A DNA stretch of 64,000 nucleotides from Streptomyces sp. NRRL F-525 (GTDB lineage Bacteria > Actinomycetota > Actinomycetes > Streptomycetales > Streptomycetaceae), in the NCBI RefSeq assembly GCF_000716605.1, contig NZ_JNXE01000033.1, positions 1 through 64,000 on the forward strand, read 5' to 3'. Positions 40,467-49,750 of the stretch are shown one piece after another. A program made the translations under genes and the position numbers. The notes below the pieces were generated by a model, which saw only the letters and a list, made by a program, of their open reading frames with translations, did no database searches and was not told the DNA's origin. Every line of letters starts with the position of its first letter. Positions within the stretch are counted from its first letter, which is position 1.

Positions 40467-40522
40467 CCGGTCAGCCGGTCAGCCGGTCAGCCGGTCAGCC
40501 GGTCAGCCGGTCAGCCGGTCAG
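40467..40522. repeat. Seven perfect tandem copies of CCGGTCAG
   Basis: The eight-base unit CCGGTCAG is repeated seven times with no mismatch, followed by a partial CCGG. It lies 117 bases upstream of the FAD gene start. It could be a hypervariable repeat, or a cluster of binding sites given its regular period. Confidence 0.95.
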
Positions 40523-40632
40523 CCGGAATGGTCGCGCCTCGTCGGCGGACAGAGCGATTCGGGAGCGGTCGCCGCGAGGGCCGAGGACAACGTGGCCGGG
40601 CGTTCTGGCAGGGGCATTGCAGACCCTCCATC

Positions 40633-40651
40633 AGATTTCCCTTTGAAATCT
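40633..40651. promoter_or_regulatory. Palindrome AGATTTC-N5-GAAATCT
   Basis: Perfect seven-base arms in an AT-rich patch of the cassette leader, 283 bases before the FAD gene start. Its size and symmetry fit an operator for a dimeric repressor. No regulator gene is adjacent. Confidence 0.5.
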
Positions 40652-40788
40652 CCATGAGCACGTTAGTGACGAGCTGTGGACATGGGCAACAGTGGCACCG
40701 GGATGACAGCAATCCGACAGGTGACCCCGTCAACTCCCCCTCTTCGGGCGAAAATTGACGCCGTCGACAACCACACGACCGGCCCGGA

Positions 40789-41433
40789 CTACCCCTGCCC
40801 GCTGCCGACGGCCCTGGGTCCGGCCGGAGCGGGCCGAGTCCACGGGATCAGTGCCGGAACGCGGGCGCGGTAGGCGTCGTAGGACGCACCGAACCGGTCG
40901 GCCATCATCCCGTCCTCCACGCGCACCCGGCGCAGCAGCCACGGCACGGCGACGGCCAGGAACACGATCCACACACCGAAGCCGCAGGCCAGCATCCCGC
41001 CGAGGACCAGGCCCAGGAGCCCGGTGTAGATGGGGTGCCGCACTATTCGGTACGGGCCCTCCGTGCGCAGTTCATGGTGTTCGTGGACCAGCGGGATGCT
41101 GGCCCACATGACGCCCAGCACCCAACGGGCCCACAGCAGCAGGGCGGTGGAGGCGACGGCGAGCACCGCGCCCAGGATCGCCAGCTCGGGCTGCCAGTAC
41201 TGGAGGTGGTGCCAGAAGGAGTCCGGGGAGTGTCTGATCAGCAGGGAGAAGGCATAGCCGACCACAAGCAGCAGCGCCCGACGGGGCAGGGTGCGGCGCA
41301 GGCCGTGTGCCCAGCCGCTCAGCCCGGACTCGCTCTTCACGCCGAAGTAGACGGCGCCCGCGATCCAGGCCACGACGAAGATCGCGACACAGATGCCGGT
41401 GAGAGCGACGAGTGCGGAATGTAGTGAGCCCAT
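40789..41433 (-). CDS. ICMT-like methyltransferase family membrane protein, 214 aa
   Basis: Three or four hydrophobic segments and the C-terminal pattern of isoprenylcysteine carboxyl methyltransferase relatives are present: ELRTEGPYRIVRHPIYTGL, FLAVAVPWLLRRVRVEDGMMADRFGASYDAYRARVP. Bacterial members probably methylate small or membrane substrates using SAM; the real target is unknown. It lies upstream of the cassette leader on the same strand and is separated from it by 438 bases, so it is probably a separate transcript. Confidence 0.82.
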   Translation of the reverse strand: MGSLHSALVALTGICVAIFVVAWIAGAVYFGVKSESGLSGWAHGLRRTLPRRALLLVVGYAFSLLIRHSPDSFWHHLQYWQPELAILGAVLAVASTALLLWARWVLGVMWASIPLVHEHHELRTEGPYRIVRHPIYTGLLGLVLGGMLACGFGVWIVFLAVAVPWLLRRVRVEDGMMADRFGASYDAYRARVPALIPWTRPAPAGPRAVGSGQG

Positions 41434-41513
41434 GGCACAAGGCTGCGCCCCGACCTGCGTCGATCACCACCACCCACGGGCTGATTCAGCGGCTCCACCC
41501 TCGGGTGGAGACC

Positions 41514-41548
41514 CATGACTCACGCCATGACTCACGCCATGACCCACG
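41514..41548. repeat. Three 12-bp tandem units CATGACTCACGC
   Basis: Two exact copies and one with a single changed base (CATGACCCACG, last base beyond the match). It lies upstream of the MpaB-like gene. Confidence 0.8.
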
Positions 41549-41554
41549 GTCGAG

Positions 41555-41575
41555 ATGACGTCGACATGACGTCGA
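41555..41575. promoter_or_regulatory. Direct repeat ATGACGTCGA, two copies
   Basis: The ten-base word occurs at 41555-41564 and 41566-41575. Each holds a TGACGTC core. With the neighbouring 12-bp repeats this makes a repeat-rich zone ending 85 bases before the GTG at 41661; it may be a regulator site. Confidence 0.4.
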
Positions 41576-41660
41576 GGTGACCCAGATCACGGCGGATCGC
41601 GGCATCGGACAGCCCCGCCGGAGCGTCCCCCTTCAGAAAGTCCACGAGAGGGAACCGACC

Positions 41661-42551
41661 GTGCGCCGTGGCTACAAGTGGGTCGACCGCGAACTGGCCC
41701 GGATGGACCCGGACACCGACTGGGAACGCATGATCTCGCTCTACGTCGGCCACCGCGTCCCCGAGTTCGCGCTGGCGATGATGGTCTATCCGGGCACGAT
41801 GCGCATGATGCAGCCGGGCTTCGGATCCGCCACCCTCGCCCACACCGGGAAGCTGGAGAAGCGGCCCCGGCGGCGTTTCGAGGACGGCAACGAGTTCCTG
41901 ATGGCCTGGATGGTGGACGGGCTGTCCAGCGCAGCGGGCCGCGAGGCCGCCGATCGGCTCAACCGCATCCACCTGGCCATCGCCCGTGCGACACCGCACC
42001 TGCCGGGCAACTTCGACGACGTCGACGACTTCGTCTATCCCCTGGTCCTGCTGGCCACGTCCGCCGACCGGCTGCAGACCTCGCTGGGCCTGCCCGGTAC
42101 GAGCGAGACCATGAAGACCGCCTGGCATCGCTGGGCGCAGACCCTCTTCCGCCTCCTGGAGCGCGAGTCCGGCCCGCTGGCCGACGAGGCCTTCCCCGAG
42201 GACTGGGACGCGATGACCGAGTTCGCCCTGAAGTTTGAGTCCCGGCCGTACGAGGAGACGGAGTCCGGCCACCGGGTGGCGACCGCGATGATGGAGTACT
42301 TCGCCGAGTACTGGTTCCCCACCCCCTTACGGGCGTTCGGCCGGGACCTGACCCGGTATCTCGCCGGCGAGCGGGTCTGCCGGCTCCACCGGATCGGCTG
42401 GCTCTCCCCTCGCTGCGAGCGTGCCGTCCGCGCCTTCCTGAAGTCCGCGTTCCTCGCCCAGCGCCTGCTGCCCGACTACCGCAGGCCGCTTCCCGAACGG
42501 CTCCGGCGGACCCCGCGCGGGCCATCCACCGCAAGCCGCTCCCCAAGGTGA
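41661..42551 (+). CDS. MpaB-like/DUF2236 oxygenase family protein, 296 aa
   Basis: The GTG at 41661 is preceded by GAGAGGGA at the right distance; a GTG at 41577 lies within the repeats and is unlikely. The sequence VRRGYKWVDRELARMD, VPEFALAMMVYPGTMRMMQPG and LNRIHLAIARATPHLPGN fits the DUF2236/ER-bound oxygenase mpaB family, a haem-related fold first described in mycophenolic acid biosynthesis. Function here is unknown. It converges with the flavin reductase gene (6 bases). Confidence 0.72.
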   Translation: MRRGYKWVDRELARMDPDTDWERMISLYVGHRVPEFALAMMVYPGTMRMMQPGFGSATLAHTGKLEKRPRRRFEDGNEFLMAWMVDGLSSAAGREAADRLNRIHLAIARATPHLPGNFDDVDDFVYPLVLLATSADRLQTSLGLPGTSETMKTAWHRWAQTLFRLLERESGPLADEAFPEDWDAMTEFALKFESRPYEETESGHRVATAMMEYFAEYWFPTPLRAFGRDLTRYLAGERVCRLHRIGWLSPRCERAVRAFLKSAFLAQRLLPDYRRPLPERLRRTPRGPSTASRSPR

Positions 42552-42557
42552 AGCGTC

Positions 42558-43085
42558 TCAACTACCCAGCATTTTCAGAGTCCGTCGATGCCACACCAAC
42601 GGACTCCTCTCGTCGTCGGACCGCATCGCGAGCACCCGCAGCACGATGATGTCGTGGTCTCCGGCCGGATAACTGTGCTCGACCGTGCACTCCAGCCACA
42701 CCGGCGCACCGTCGAGGAAGATCGCGCCGGATTCCGCCTCCACCGTGCGCAGGTCGGCGAACCGGGCCGCCTTGCTGCGGGAGCCGAGTTGGCGGGCCTT
42801 GTCGCTGTGGCCCTCGCCCAGGACCGAGATCCCGATGGTCTGCGCGCGGGACAGCAACGGCCAAGTCGTAGAGGTGTGTTGGGCCGCGAAGGAGACCATG
42901 GGCGGGTTGTGGGAGACGCCGACCGCGAACGACGAGACGATCATGACGGTCGGTTCGCCGTGGACGCGTGCGGCCAGAGCCGCGACCCCCGACGGGAATC
43001 CGGAGAACGCGCTGGTGATCTCCCCGGGATCCGAGGTGATGCCGTCCAGATCCTCCAGGCCTGCCATGCCCTCGCTTGCCGTCAT
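42558..43085 (-). CDS. Flavin reductase family protein (RutF/HpaC-like), 175 aa
   Basis: A small FMN-binding reductase: AFSGFPSGVAALAARVHGEP, VSSFAVGVSHNPPMVSFAA and DHDIIVLRVLAMRSD are family blocks. It supplies reduced flavin to two-component monooxygenases, and two such oxygenases lie upstream in the same operon. The start is chosen at ATG 43085 after GACGGGGGT. An ATG at 43115 with a GAGG site is equally possible and would add ten residues. It is the last gene of the operon. Confidence 0.88.
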   Translation of the reverse strand: MTASEGMAGLEDLDGITSDPGEITSAFSGFPSGVAALAARVHGEPTVMIVSSFAVGVSHNPPMVSFAAQHTSTTWPLLSRAQTIGISVLGEGHSDKARQLGSRSKAARFADLRTVEAESGAIFLDGAPVWLECTVEHSYPAGDHDIIVLRVLAMRSDDERSPLVWHRRTLKMLGS

Positions 43086-43134
43086 CGTGCAACCCCCGTC
43101 CGCATCGAGCCTCATGAGGCCTCGTCAGGATTCA

Positions 43135-44562
43135 TCACGCGACTCCTGTGGGTAGTTGTGGCGCGGCGGACACCGGCAGGGGTTCGTTGCCAGGAGGTTC
43201 GGTACGCAGGAGTGCGCACGCCAGGAGGCAGAGCACCCCGACCGCCGCGAGCCCGCCGAGCGTCGTCGCGTAGCCGTGCCCGGCCAGCAGGACCGCGCAC
43301 ACCGCGCTGCCCAGCACCGCGCCAAGTTGCTTCATGGCGTTGAAGGTTCCGGACGCCGCGCCCACCTCCTCCGGCCCGACCGAGGTCACCGCCGCGATCG
43401 AAAGGGGCGACCAGACAAAGGAGTTGGCGACCCCGTACACCGCGAAGGTGGCGGTCAGGGCGGAGATCGGGGCGTCCGTCGCGACGAGCACCGCCGACGT
43501 CCCGATGGACAGGACGAGGGCGCCGGAACCGATGACGGCCACCGCGCGGGCCCCGATCCCGTTGTTGAGCCGGGCCGACACCGGCGCCCCCAACAGGCAG
43601 ACCACGCCCATCGGTACGAGGGTGAGGGCAGCCGCGCCGGCATCGAGCCCGCGCTCCCGCTGGAGGTACAGCATCAGCGGAATCATCGCCGACCCGGAAC
43701 AGAAGGCCGCCGCTGCACCGGCCCAGGCCGCGACGACGAACCCCCGCCTGCGCAACAACTCGACCGGCACCAGGGCACGTTGACCGTCCCGGCGCTGGAA
43801 CCACACCACGCCCGCGACCACCACCACACCGACAACGACGAGCAACCACCTTGGTACGCCCAGCACTTCAGCACTCGCCGCGTCCGTGCCCTGGATGCCG
43901 ATCACCAGCGCGCCGACCCCGCTCGCGTTCGCGCAGATCGCCCACACCGGGATACGCGCCTCCTGCCGCGGCAGCACCGGCACGAACACGGCCACGGCCA
44001 CCAACGCGCCGACACCGACCGGCACGTTGACCCAGAACACCGCGGGCCAACCTCCGGCGGCGACAAGGAACCCGCCCAGCAGCGGCCCGACAGCCACCGC
44101 CGCTCCCCCGACCGCACCCCACACACCGAGCGCTACGGCGAGCTTCGGCGGCCGGAACAGCGCCTTGATGAGCGTCAGGCACTGCGGTGTCATCAGCGCG
44201 GCCCCGATGCCCTGCACCACCCGCCACGCGACAAGTGCCGTGATGGAGGCGGCGGTTGCGCACAGCAGCGACCCGAGCGTGAAGGCCGCGAGCCCGACCA
44301 GGTGGACGCGCCGATGGCCGTACCGGTCCCCCAACCGCCCCGCGACGACCAACGGCACCGCATAGGCGATGAGATAGCCGCTGTTGACCCACATCGCGGC
44401 GGTCTCGTCGGCGTGCAGCCCGCTGATCAGGGACGGCAGCGCGACGGAGGTGATCGTGCTGTCCAGCAGGAGCATGAAGAACCCCGTGCAGAGGCTGCCG
44501 AGCGCGAACCACTCGCGCCGCACGCCCGCGCCCCCATCCCCACCCGCTCTCACCGCGGGCAT
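43135..44562 (-). CDS. MFS transporter (DHA2-like), 475 aa
   Basis: About fourteen transmembrane segments. Family motifs are [28 protein letters not shown] between TM2 and TM3, [17 protein letters not shown] and GPLLGGFLV, typical of drug:H+ antiporter-2 type exporters. In this operon it may import the substrate or export a product. Its ATG at 44562 lies one base after the preceding stop. Confidence 0.88.
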   Translation of the reverse strand: MPAVRAGGDGGAGVRREWFALGSLCTGFFMLLLDSTITSVALPSLISGLHADETAAMWVNSGYLIAYAVPLVVAGRLGDRYGHRRVHLVGLAAFTLGSLLCATAASITALVAWRVVQGIGAALMTPQCLTLIKALFRPPKLAVALGVWGAVGGAAVAVGPLLGGFLVAAGGWPAVFWVNVPVGVGALVAVAVFVPVLPRQEARIPVWAICANASGVGALVIGIQGTDAASAEVLGVPRWLLVVVGVVVVAGVVWFQRRDGQRALVPVELLRRRGFVVAAWAGAAAAFCSGSAMIPLMLYLQRERGLDAGAAALTLVPMGVVCLLGAPVSARLNNGIGARAVAVIGSGALVLSIGTSAVLVATDAPISALTATFAVYGVANSFVWSPLSIAAVTSVGPEEVGAASGTFNAMKQLGAVLGSAVCAVLLAGHGYATTLGGLAAVGVLCLLACALLRTEPPGNEPLPVSAAPQLPTGVA

Positions 44563-44563
44563 C

Positions 44564-45898
44564 TCAAACTGCCAGGTTCTCGCGGAGAGTCGGCCCCTGG
44601 TACGGCGGCGCGAGCGCACCCCGGCGGCGCAGTTCGGGCAGCAGCAGCTCGCTGATCCCGGCGAAGCCGGAGGGCATGGCCAGCGGACTGGAGAACATGA
44701 AGCCACCGCGCGATCCGGTCGAGGAGAAGGTCTCCTCCAACGCGTCGGCCACGGCGGCCGGATCGCCGACGACACTGTGGTCCAGGCCCGTCGCCCTCCC
44801 CCGCCCGTGCTCGAAGAACTCGCTACGGCTCATGGTGTGGTCCGCGCCGAACTCCGCGACGAGCGAGCCGACGATCCCCGCGGGACTCGCGTTGGCCGCC
44901 GCCAACTCGTCGCGCAGCTCACTCAGTTGGAAGGAGGCCGGAAGCGTCGAGAAGTCGTAACCGGCGTTGTGCGAGAGGTAGGTGGCGACGGCCTCCTCGT
45001 TCCAGAACTCGTGCACCGCCTCGCAGCGCGCCGAAGCCTCGGCCTTCGTACGGCCGACGATCACCTGGGTCGCCCAGAGGATGCCCACGTGTTCCGGGTC
45101 CCGCCCCTCGGCGAGGAGCGCCTCGTCGAGCAGTTTGCGGTGACGCTGCTGGCCGGCGAGGTTGCCGCCGAAGCCGAATACGAGGTCGGCGAAACGGGCC
45201 GAAGCGGCAATGCCCCGGGGCGAGTTGCCCGCCTGGACGATGAGCGGGTGGTACTGCGGACCGGGTACGGACGCGAGCGGACCCTTGACCGTGAAGAAGC
45301 GCCCCTCGTGGTCGATGGGGTGCACCTTCTCAGGGTCGGCGAACCTCCCCGTGCCGCGGTCGCGGACGATGGCGTCCGGCGCGACGGAATCCCACAACGC
45401 CCGGCAGACGTCGACGAATTCCTCCATCCGCTCGTACCGCAGGTCGTGGTCCATCAGCTCGGCGAATCCATAGTTGGCCGCGTCGGCACCCCGCGTCGAG
45501 GCGACCACGTTGAAGGCGATCCGGCCGCCGGTCACATGGTCGAGCGAGTTCAGCAACCGGGCGACGTAGAAGGGATGCATGAAGGTCGAGGAGTACGTCA
45601 GCCCGAAGCCGACCTTCTCCGTCACCGTGGACATCGCGGCGATCACCGGCGCCATGTCGTGGCGCGGCCACTGGATGCCCCACTCCACGGCCGGTGCGAT
45701 GCTGCCCCGCCAGGTGCTGGGGATGCCGCTGCCGTCGCCGAAGAACAGCAGGCCCACGCCCGCGCGTTCGGCGGTCTGCGCCAGCTCCATGAACATGCGG
45801 ACGTCCGGGAAGTCCCGCCCGATCCACGAGCCCTGTCGCGCCCAGGCACCCTCGGTGTGGGTGAAGGAGAGGTCGTAGCCGATGTGCATTCCGGTCAT
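44564..45898 (-). CDS. LLM-class flavin monooxygenase, NtaA/SnaA/DszA type, 444 aa
   Basis: Begins [19 protein letters not shown] at ATG 45898, overlapping the hydrolase stop (ATGA). Features are the family segments [44 protein letters not shown] and [21 protein letters not shown]. These enzymes use reduced FMN and O2 to attack amino-carboxylates, sulfonates, thioethers or heterocycles such as flavin. The 444-residue length is usual. Partner reductase: the gene at 42558. Confidence 0.9.
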   Translation of the reverse strand: MTGMHIGYDLSFTHTEGAWARQGSWIGRDFPDVRMFMELAQTAERAGVGLLFFGDGSGIPSTWRGSIAPAVEWGIQWPRHDMAPVIAAMSTVTEKVGFGLTYSSTFMHPFYVARLLNSLDHVTGGRIAFNVVASTRGADAANYGFAELMDHDLRYERMEEFVDVCRALWDSVAPDAIVRDRGTGRFADPEKVHPIDHEGRFFTVKGPLASVPGPQYHPLIVQAGNSPRGIAASARFADLVFGFGGNLAGQQRHRKLLDEALLAEGRDPEHVGILWATQVIVGRTKAEASARCEAVHEFWNEEAVATYLSHNAGYDFSTLPASFQLSELRDELAAANASPAGIVGSLVAEFGADHTMSRSEFFEHGRGRATGLDHSVVGDPAAVADALEETFSSTGSRGGFMFSSPLAMPSGFAGISELLLPELRRRGALAPPYQGPTLRENLAV

Positions 45899-46554
45899 CG
45901 CGCGGCCTTCTTCCACAGCTCGGCCACTTCGTCGGCGTCGCTCAACACGGCCACGTTCAGGCCCAGTTGGAACAGGGCGGCGGCGTTGACGTGGTGGTCG
46001 TAGGCGGTCGTCGTGTCCTGCGGTACGACGACCGGCCAGTCGAGTTGGACGGCGTCCTGCGCGGTGGCGTACACGCAGCACTCGCTCGTCAGGCCGACGA
46101 CGGTGAGCCAGTCGTGGCCGGCGGCGCGCAGCCGTACGTCGAGATCGGTGCCGAGGAAGCCGCTGTAGCCGCGCTTGACGACCCGCAACTCCCCCTCTTG
46201 CGGCTGCATTTGATACCACTCGGCGCCGGGCGTCCCGACCCGGCACGGCTCGTCCGGGCTCATGGGTGCGTCGTAGTCGCCCTCGCGCAGCCAGTTGCTG
46301 GACCGCCACGGCCGTGCCGGGTCGCTGCCCAACTCGACCCAGACGACCGGCACTTCGGCGGCACGAGCGGTATCGACGAGCTCGGCGATACGCGTGACCG
46401 TCCGGTCGAGGGTCGCCAGTGCCGTGTCCGTCAGGCCGTAGGCACCCAGCCGGTCCGGATCGGCGAAGTCACGTTGCACATCCACGACGACGAGCGCGGG
46501 CCTGCTGAACGGCCCGGCGAGCTGGGCGAGTTGTCTGTCGCGCAGGTCGGACAT
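45895..46554 (-). CDS. RutB-like cysteine hydrolase (isochorismatase superfamily), 219 aa
   Basis: The Cys-hydrolase triad is visible: Asp in VVVDVQRDFAD, Lys in RVVKRGYSGF and Cys in VGLTSECCVYATA. Similarity to E. coli RutB, which hydrolyses the ureidoacrylate made by RutA, is strongest in KRGYSGFLGTDLDVRLRAAG. ATG 46554 overlaps the upstream TGA (TGATG). Next to a RutA-like oxygenase it probably hydrolyses a ring-opened amide or carbamoyl product. Confidence 0.87.
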   Translation of the reverse strand: MSDLRDRQLAQLAGPFSRPALVVVDVQRDFADPDRLGAYGLTDTALATLDRTVTRIAELVDTARAAEVPVVWVELGSDPARPWRSSNWLREGDYDAPMSPDEPCRVGTPGAEWYQMQPQEGELRVVKRGYSGFLGTDLDVRLRAAGHDWLTVVGLTSECCVYATAQDAVQLDWPVVVPQDTTTAYDHHVNAAALFQLGLNVAVLSDADEVAELWKKAAR

Positions 46555-47615
46555 CAGGCCGCCACCTCGTCGCGGGCGCGCAGTTCGGGCAGCACGGTCT
46601 CGCCGAACAGCAGCATGTCCTCGTCGTACTCCGGGAAGATCAGCATGAGTCCGTCGAGGTCGGCCTCCCGCACGATGTACTCGATGTGCTCGGTGACCGT
46701 ACGGGCCGAACCGGCGACGTACGGCGTCTGGAAGGCCGCCTCCCCGTCGGCGCCGTCGGCCCACGCGCGGGCCTGGTCGGCGGGGACGCCCCAGGTGTGC
46801 CGCATATGGGCGAGCGCCTCACGATCGACGCCGACGCCCCACTCCTTCACCTTCTTGACGGCCAGCTCGTCGGTGTCGTCCTGGACGACGGTGAGCATCG
46901 AATACGTCTTGCAGACACGGCCGTTGGCCCTCGCCCGCGCATGCACGTCGGCCGAGAGCGACCGCATGTCGTCGAGGCTGTCGGCGGCGAGAAAGGCGCC
47001 GTCGGCGTACCGCGCCTGGAACCGCCGCGCGTCCTCGGACCGCCCCGCGCTGATGAGGGTCGGCCGGGTCGCCGGATGCGGCCGGGACTCGCAGTCGACG
47101 AGGTCGAAGTACGGCGTGCGCAGCGTGACCGAGTCCTCGGTCCACAACCGCGTGACCGCCTCCGCCCACAGCTCCGTCATCCGATAGCGGTCTTCATGGC
47201 TCAACTCCGGGTCCCAGTCTCCGAATTGCTCGAACTCTCCCGCGTACGATCCGTTCACGATGTTCATCCCGGCCCGCCCGCCGGAGATGTCCTGGAGCGT
47301 GGTGAGCATCTTCGCCGCGACGGCGGGGTTGTGGACATTGGCGTGCAGGGTCGCCCAGATCTTGACCCGGCTGGTCGCCTCGGCGAGCGCCGCCATCATC
47401 GTCATCGACTCCAGCGAACGGCCCCAGTGGTCCGTACTCCCGCCGAAACCACGCCACTTGGCCATCGACATCACGAAGTCGAGCCCGATGCTCTCCGCGT
47501 GCACGGCGGCACGCTTGTTGTACGCGTAGGTCGCCTCGGGATGCGGCGCGGTGGTGGACAGCATCCAGCCGCCGTTCCCGATGGGAAGGAAGATTCCATA
47601 CTCTTTCGCGGGCAC
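46554..47615 (-). CDS. RutA-like LLM flavin monooxygenase, 353 aa
   Basis: Starts at GTG 47615 (MPAKEYGIFLPIGNGGW). The first 100 residues follow the pattern of pyrimidine oxygenase RutA: IFLPIGNGGWMLSTTAPHPE, FVMSMAKWRGFGGSTDHWG, LESMTMMAALAEATSRVKIW. RutA opens uracil with reduced flavin and O2. Whether the substrate here is uracil or another pyrimidine-like ring is not decided. It is followed by the RutB-like gene. Confidence 0.87.
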   Translation of the reverse strand: MPAKEYGIFLPIGNGGWMLSTTAPHPEATYAYNKRAAVHAESIGLDFVMSMAKWRGFGGSTDHWGRSLESMTMMAALAEATSRVKIWATLHANVHNPAVAAKMLTTLQDISGGRAGMNIVNGSYAGEFEQFGDWDPELSHEDRYRMTELWAEAVTRLWTEDSVTLRTPYFDLVDCESRPHPATRPTLISAGRSEDARRFQARYADGAFLAADSLDDMRSLSADVHARARANGRVCKTYSMLTVVQDDTDELAVKKVKEWGVGVDREALAHMRHTWGVPADQARAWADGADGEAAFQTPYVAGSARTVTEHIEYIVREADLDGLMLIFPEYDEDMLLFGETVLPELRARDEVAA

Positions 47616-47655
47616 GTCACGGACCTTTCTACGGCTCTGCGAGTCTCTTGCGTTC

Positions 47656-48765
47656 TTACGGCGCGGGCCAGACGAGCTTGTCGCCGCTGTAGATGTCCTT
47701 GACGAAGGACGGGTCGAACCACCCCGTGGCCTTGGCGGCGGTCACACTGCCCGGCACGATCTTGAACTGGTGCAGCATGGCGACGAGTTGGGTGACGTTG
47801 TCGGTGTCGATCCCGCCGAGCGGCTGTCCGGGCGTCGGGTTCTCCTTGACGACCTGCGTCTCGGTCTTCCAGATCGTCGCGTTCAGCTTCTTGTCGTAGG
47901 TCGGCCCGGACAACTTGGCCGCGTACCCGACGCATTCACTGATGTGCGCCTCGCCGGCGGAGCAGTACTCGTACGCGTGCAGCGCGGCCCGCAGGATGTC
48001 CTCGACGGCGTGCGGATGCGCCTTGGCGAACGCCGGGTTGACCGCCATGGCCCCGATCGAGCTCGGAATCTTGTAGTCGACCGGCTTCCATACGGTGACG
48101 TCCTTGCCGGCCGCCTTCAGCTGATTGGGCTCGTTGGAGATAAACCCGGTGAGCGCCTCAAGCCCGCCCTGCTTACGCGGCAGCACCGAGGGGTCGTACC
48201 CCTCCTTGACCAGCTTGAGCGAGTCCCACTTCACACCGGCCTTGACCAGCATCGCCTCGACGGCAGCCGGGACATACCCCTTGTGCCCGACGACCTTCCC
48301 GTCCAACTGGGTCAGATCGGTGATGTCCTTGTTGGTCATCAAAATATCGAGCCCGGCATTCGAGTAAGAGGAAATCCCCTTGATGTCGATCCCGTTGGCC
48401 TGCGCCTGGATCAGATCCTGCTCGGAGATCGCGGACACGGTCGCCTGTCCCCCGGCGAGCAATTTCGTGTTCTGCGCGGTGTCACCACTGCCCGGCTTCA
48501 GATCGACGGTGAGGCAAAGGTCCTTGAAGTAGCCGAGCTTGGCGGCCGCGATGTATTCGAGGATCGAGACGGAGGACTGGAACTGATACCCGGAGAGATA
48601 CGTGATCTTCCCGGCGGCCTTGTTCTCCGCACACCGCTTCGCGGAAATCGCGGACCCGGCCGAGCCCGCAGAGGTGCTGTCGTCCGAGCCGGAACCACAT
48701 CCGGCGACCCCGAGCACCAGAACGGCGGCGACAAGGGCAGATCTGGTGAGGCGATAACGAGGCAT
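47656..48765 (-). CDS. ABC-transporter substrate-binding lipoprotein, NMT1/ThiY-like, 369 aa
   Basis: Signal with lipobox VAGC (Cys near residue 23); start ATG 48765 with GGAG upstream. The mature part (FQSSVSILEYIAAAKLGYFK, KLLAGGQATVSAISEQDLI, DLTQLDGKVVGHKGYVPAA) is a periplasmic-binding fold of the thiamine-pyrimidine/NMT1 group. These bind pyrimidines, riboflavin, sulfonates or nitriles. The match with RutA/B-like enzymes favours a heterocycle. It is followed 40 bases later by the RutA-like gene. Confidence 0.88.
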   Translation of the reverse strand: MPRYRLTRSALVAAVLVLGVAGCGSGSDDSTSAGSAGSAISAKRCAENKAAGKITYLSGYQFQSSVSILEYIAAAKLGYFKDLCLTVDLKPGSGDTAQNTKLLAGGQATVSAISEQDLIQAQANGIDIKGISSYSNAGLDILMTNKDITDLTQLDGKVVGHKGYVPAAVEAMLVKAGVKWDSLKLVKEGYDPSVLPRKQGGLEALTGFISNEPNQLKAAGKDVTVWKPVDYKIPSSIGAMAVNPAFAKAHPHAVEDILRAALHAYEYCSAGEAHISECVGYAAKLSGPTYDKKLNATIWKTETQVVKENPTPGQPLGGIDTDNVTQLVAMLHQFKIVPGSVTAAKATGWFDPSFVKDIYSGDKLVWPAP

Positions 48766-48802
48766 GAGTGGACTCCAAACTGGCTGAATGCCGGTGAGTT
48801 GA

Positions 48803-48840
48803 GCGCCCCAAAGGGGCGCGGGGAACTGCGCGACCAGCCC
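48803..48840 (-). repeat. Dispersed intergenic repeat, copy 2 (inverted)
   Basis: Minus-strand copy of the repeat at 33884; core GGCTGGTCGCGCAGTTCCC. It lies between the permease and substrate-binding protein genes of one operon, a place where such a hairpin could lower downstream expression or act in mRNA stability. Confidence 0.85.
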
Positions 48841-48871
48841 CCACCGGCCCGCAGATAAAGAACAGTCCCTA

Positions 48872-49750
48872 CTACTCCTGCACGCTGTCGTGCCAATGCA
48901 ACACACGCCGCTCAACCAACGTCACGGCAAGCAACAGCAACACGCCCATCACCGCAAGCACGAGGATCGAGGCGTAGACAACAGGGAGTTGATTCATGGA
49001 GGAGGCGACACTGATCGCGGTACCGAGCCCCCCGGTAGACCCGGACGCCGACATCTCCGCGACAACCGCCCCGATGATCGAGAGCGGAAAGACAATACGC
49101 AGCGCGGCAAAGAGATACGGCAGCGCGTTGGGCACGCGCACATGCCACAACAACTCGACCCGGCTCGCGTCCATCGTCCGATAAACCTGCAACACCTGCT
49201 GCGGCACAGACCGCAACCCCGTAGCCGTGTTGATGAGAATCGGAAAGAAACAGATCAACCCGGTGATGATCAGCTTGGGCATAGGCCCGAACCCGAATGC
49301 CACAACAAGCGCCGGCGCGATCGCAACCAACGGCGTCACATTGAGGACGACAGCGATCGGCATCACCGCCCGCCGCACCAACGGCAGTTCACTGGTCAGC
49401 ACCGCGAGGACGAACGCCCCGACGAACCCCATCCCCAGCCCGGCCGTAGCCTCACCAAGGGTGACAAGCGCGTTGTGCACGTAGTAGCCGAGTTGATCGG
49501 ACAGCGAACTTCCGACATCGGACAACGGCGGTAGCAGATAGGGAAGTCGTTCAGCCCCCCAGTGCCAGAGCCCGCCAAGCAGCACCAGCATCACGACAAG
49601 CGGCAGCCACACGGCCGGCCGGACCCACGCGATCCGCGACCTAGGGTGCTTCAGGCTGAACCGGGACGGTTCGACAGGCGGCTGTGTCTTCGCCACCGGA
49701 GCGGTGGTGCGTTCGTCGGCAACGGTCACGTCCCTCACGCCCCCACTCAC
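48872..49750 (-). CDS. ABC transporter permease, 292 aa
   Basis: Six hydrophobic segments and the EAA-loop-like YRTMDASRVELLWHVRVPNALPYLFAALRI are those of SsuC/TauC/ThiX-type permeases. The N-terminal 35 residues are an extra charged leader. GTG 49750 overlaps the ATPase stop. It pairs with the ATPase and the NMT1-like binding protein. Confidence 0.92.
   Translation of the reverse strand: MSGGVRDVTVADERTTAPVAKTQPPVEPSRFSLKHPRSRIAWVRPAVWLPLVVMLVLLGGLWHWGAERLPYLLPPLSDVGSSLSDQLGYYVHNALVTLGEATAGLGMGFVGAFVLAVLTSELPLVRRAVMPIAVVLNVTPLVAIAPALVVAFGFGPMPKLIITGLICFFPILINTATGLRSVPQQVLQVYRTMDASRVELLWHVRVPNALPYLFAALRIVFPLSIIGAVVAEMSASGSTGGLGTAISVASSMNQLPVVYASILVLAVMGVLLLLAVTLVERRVLHWHDSVQE

Larger units (their letters stand above)
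40351..40788. other. Long gene-free leader of the redox cassette, 438 bases
   Basis: No credible gene: the frames here run through an 8-bp tandem repeat and have no ribosome-binding site of note. It holds the repeat at 40467-40522 and the palindrome at 40633-40651, and is distinctly more AT-rich around 40620-40690. It must contain the promoter for the cassette. Confidence 0.6.

Noticed and set aside
40467..40522. CRISPR-like array
   Set aside because: Units are eight bases, contiguous and without spacers; no cas gene is present.
40408..40758. Open frame through the CCGGTCAG repeats
   Set aside because: The product is a simple SAGQPVSR-type repeat with no good ribosome-binding site; the repeat itself is the signal.
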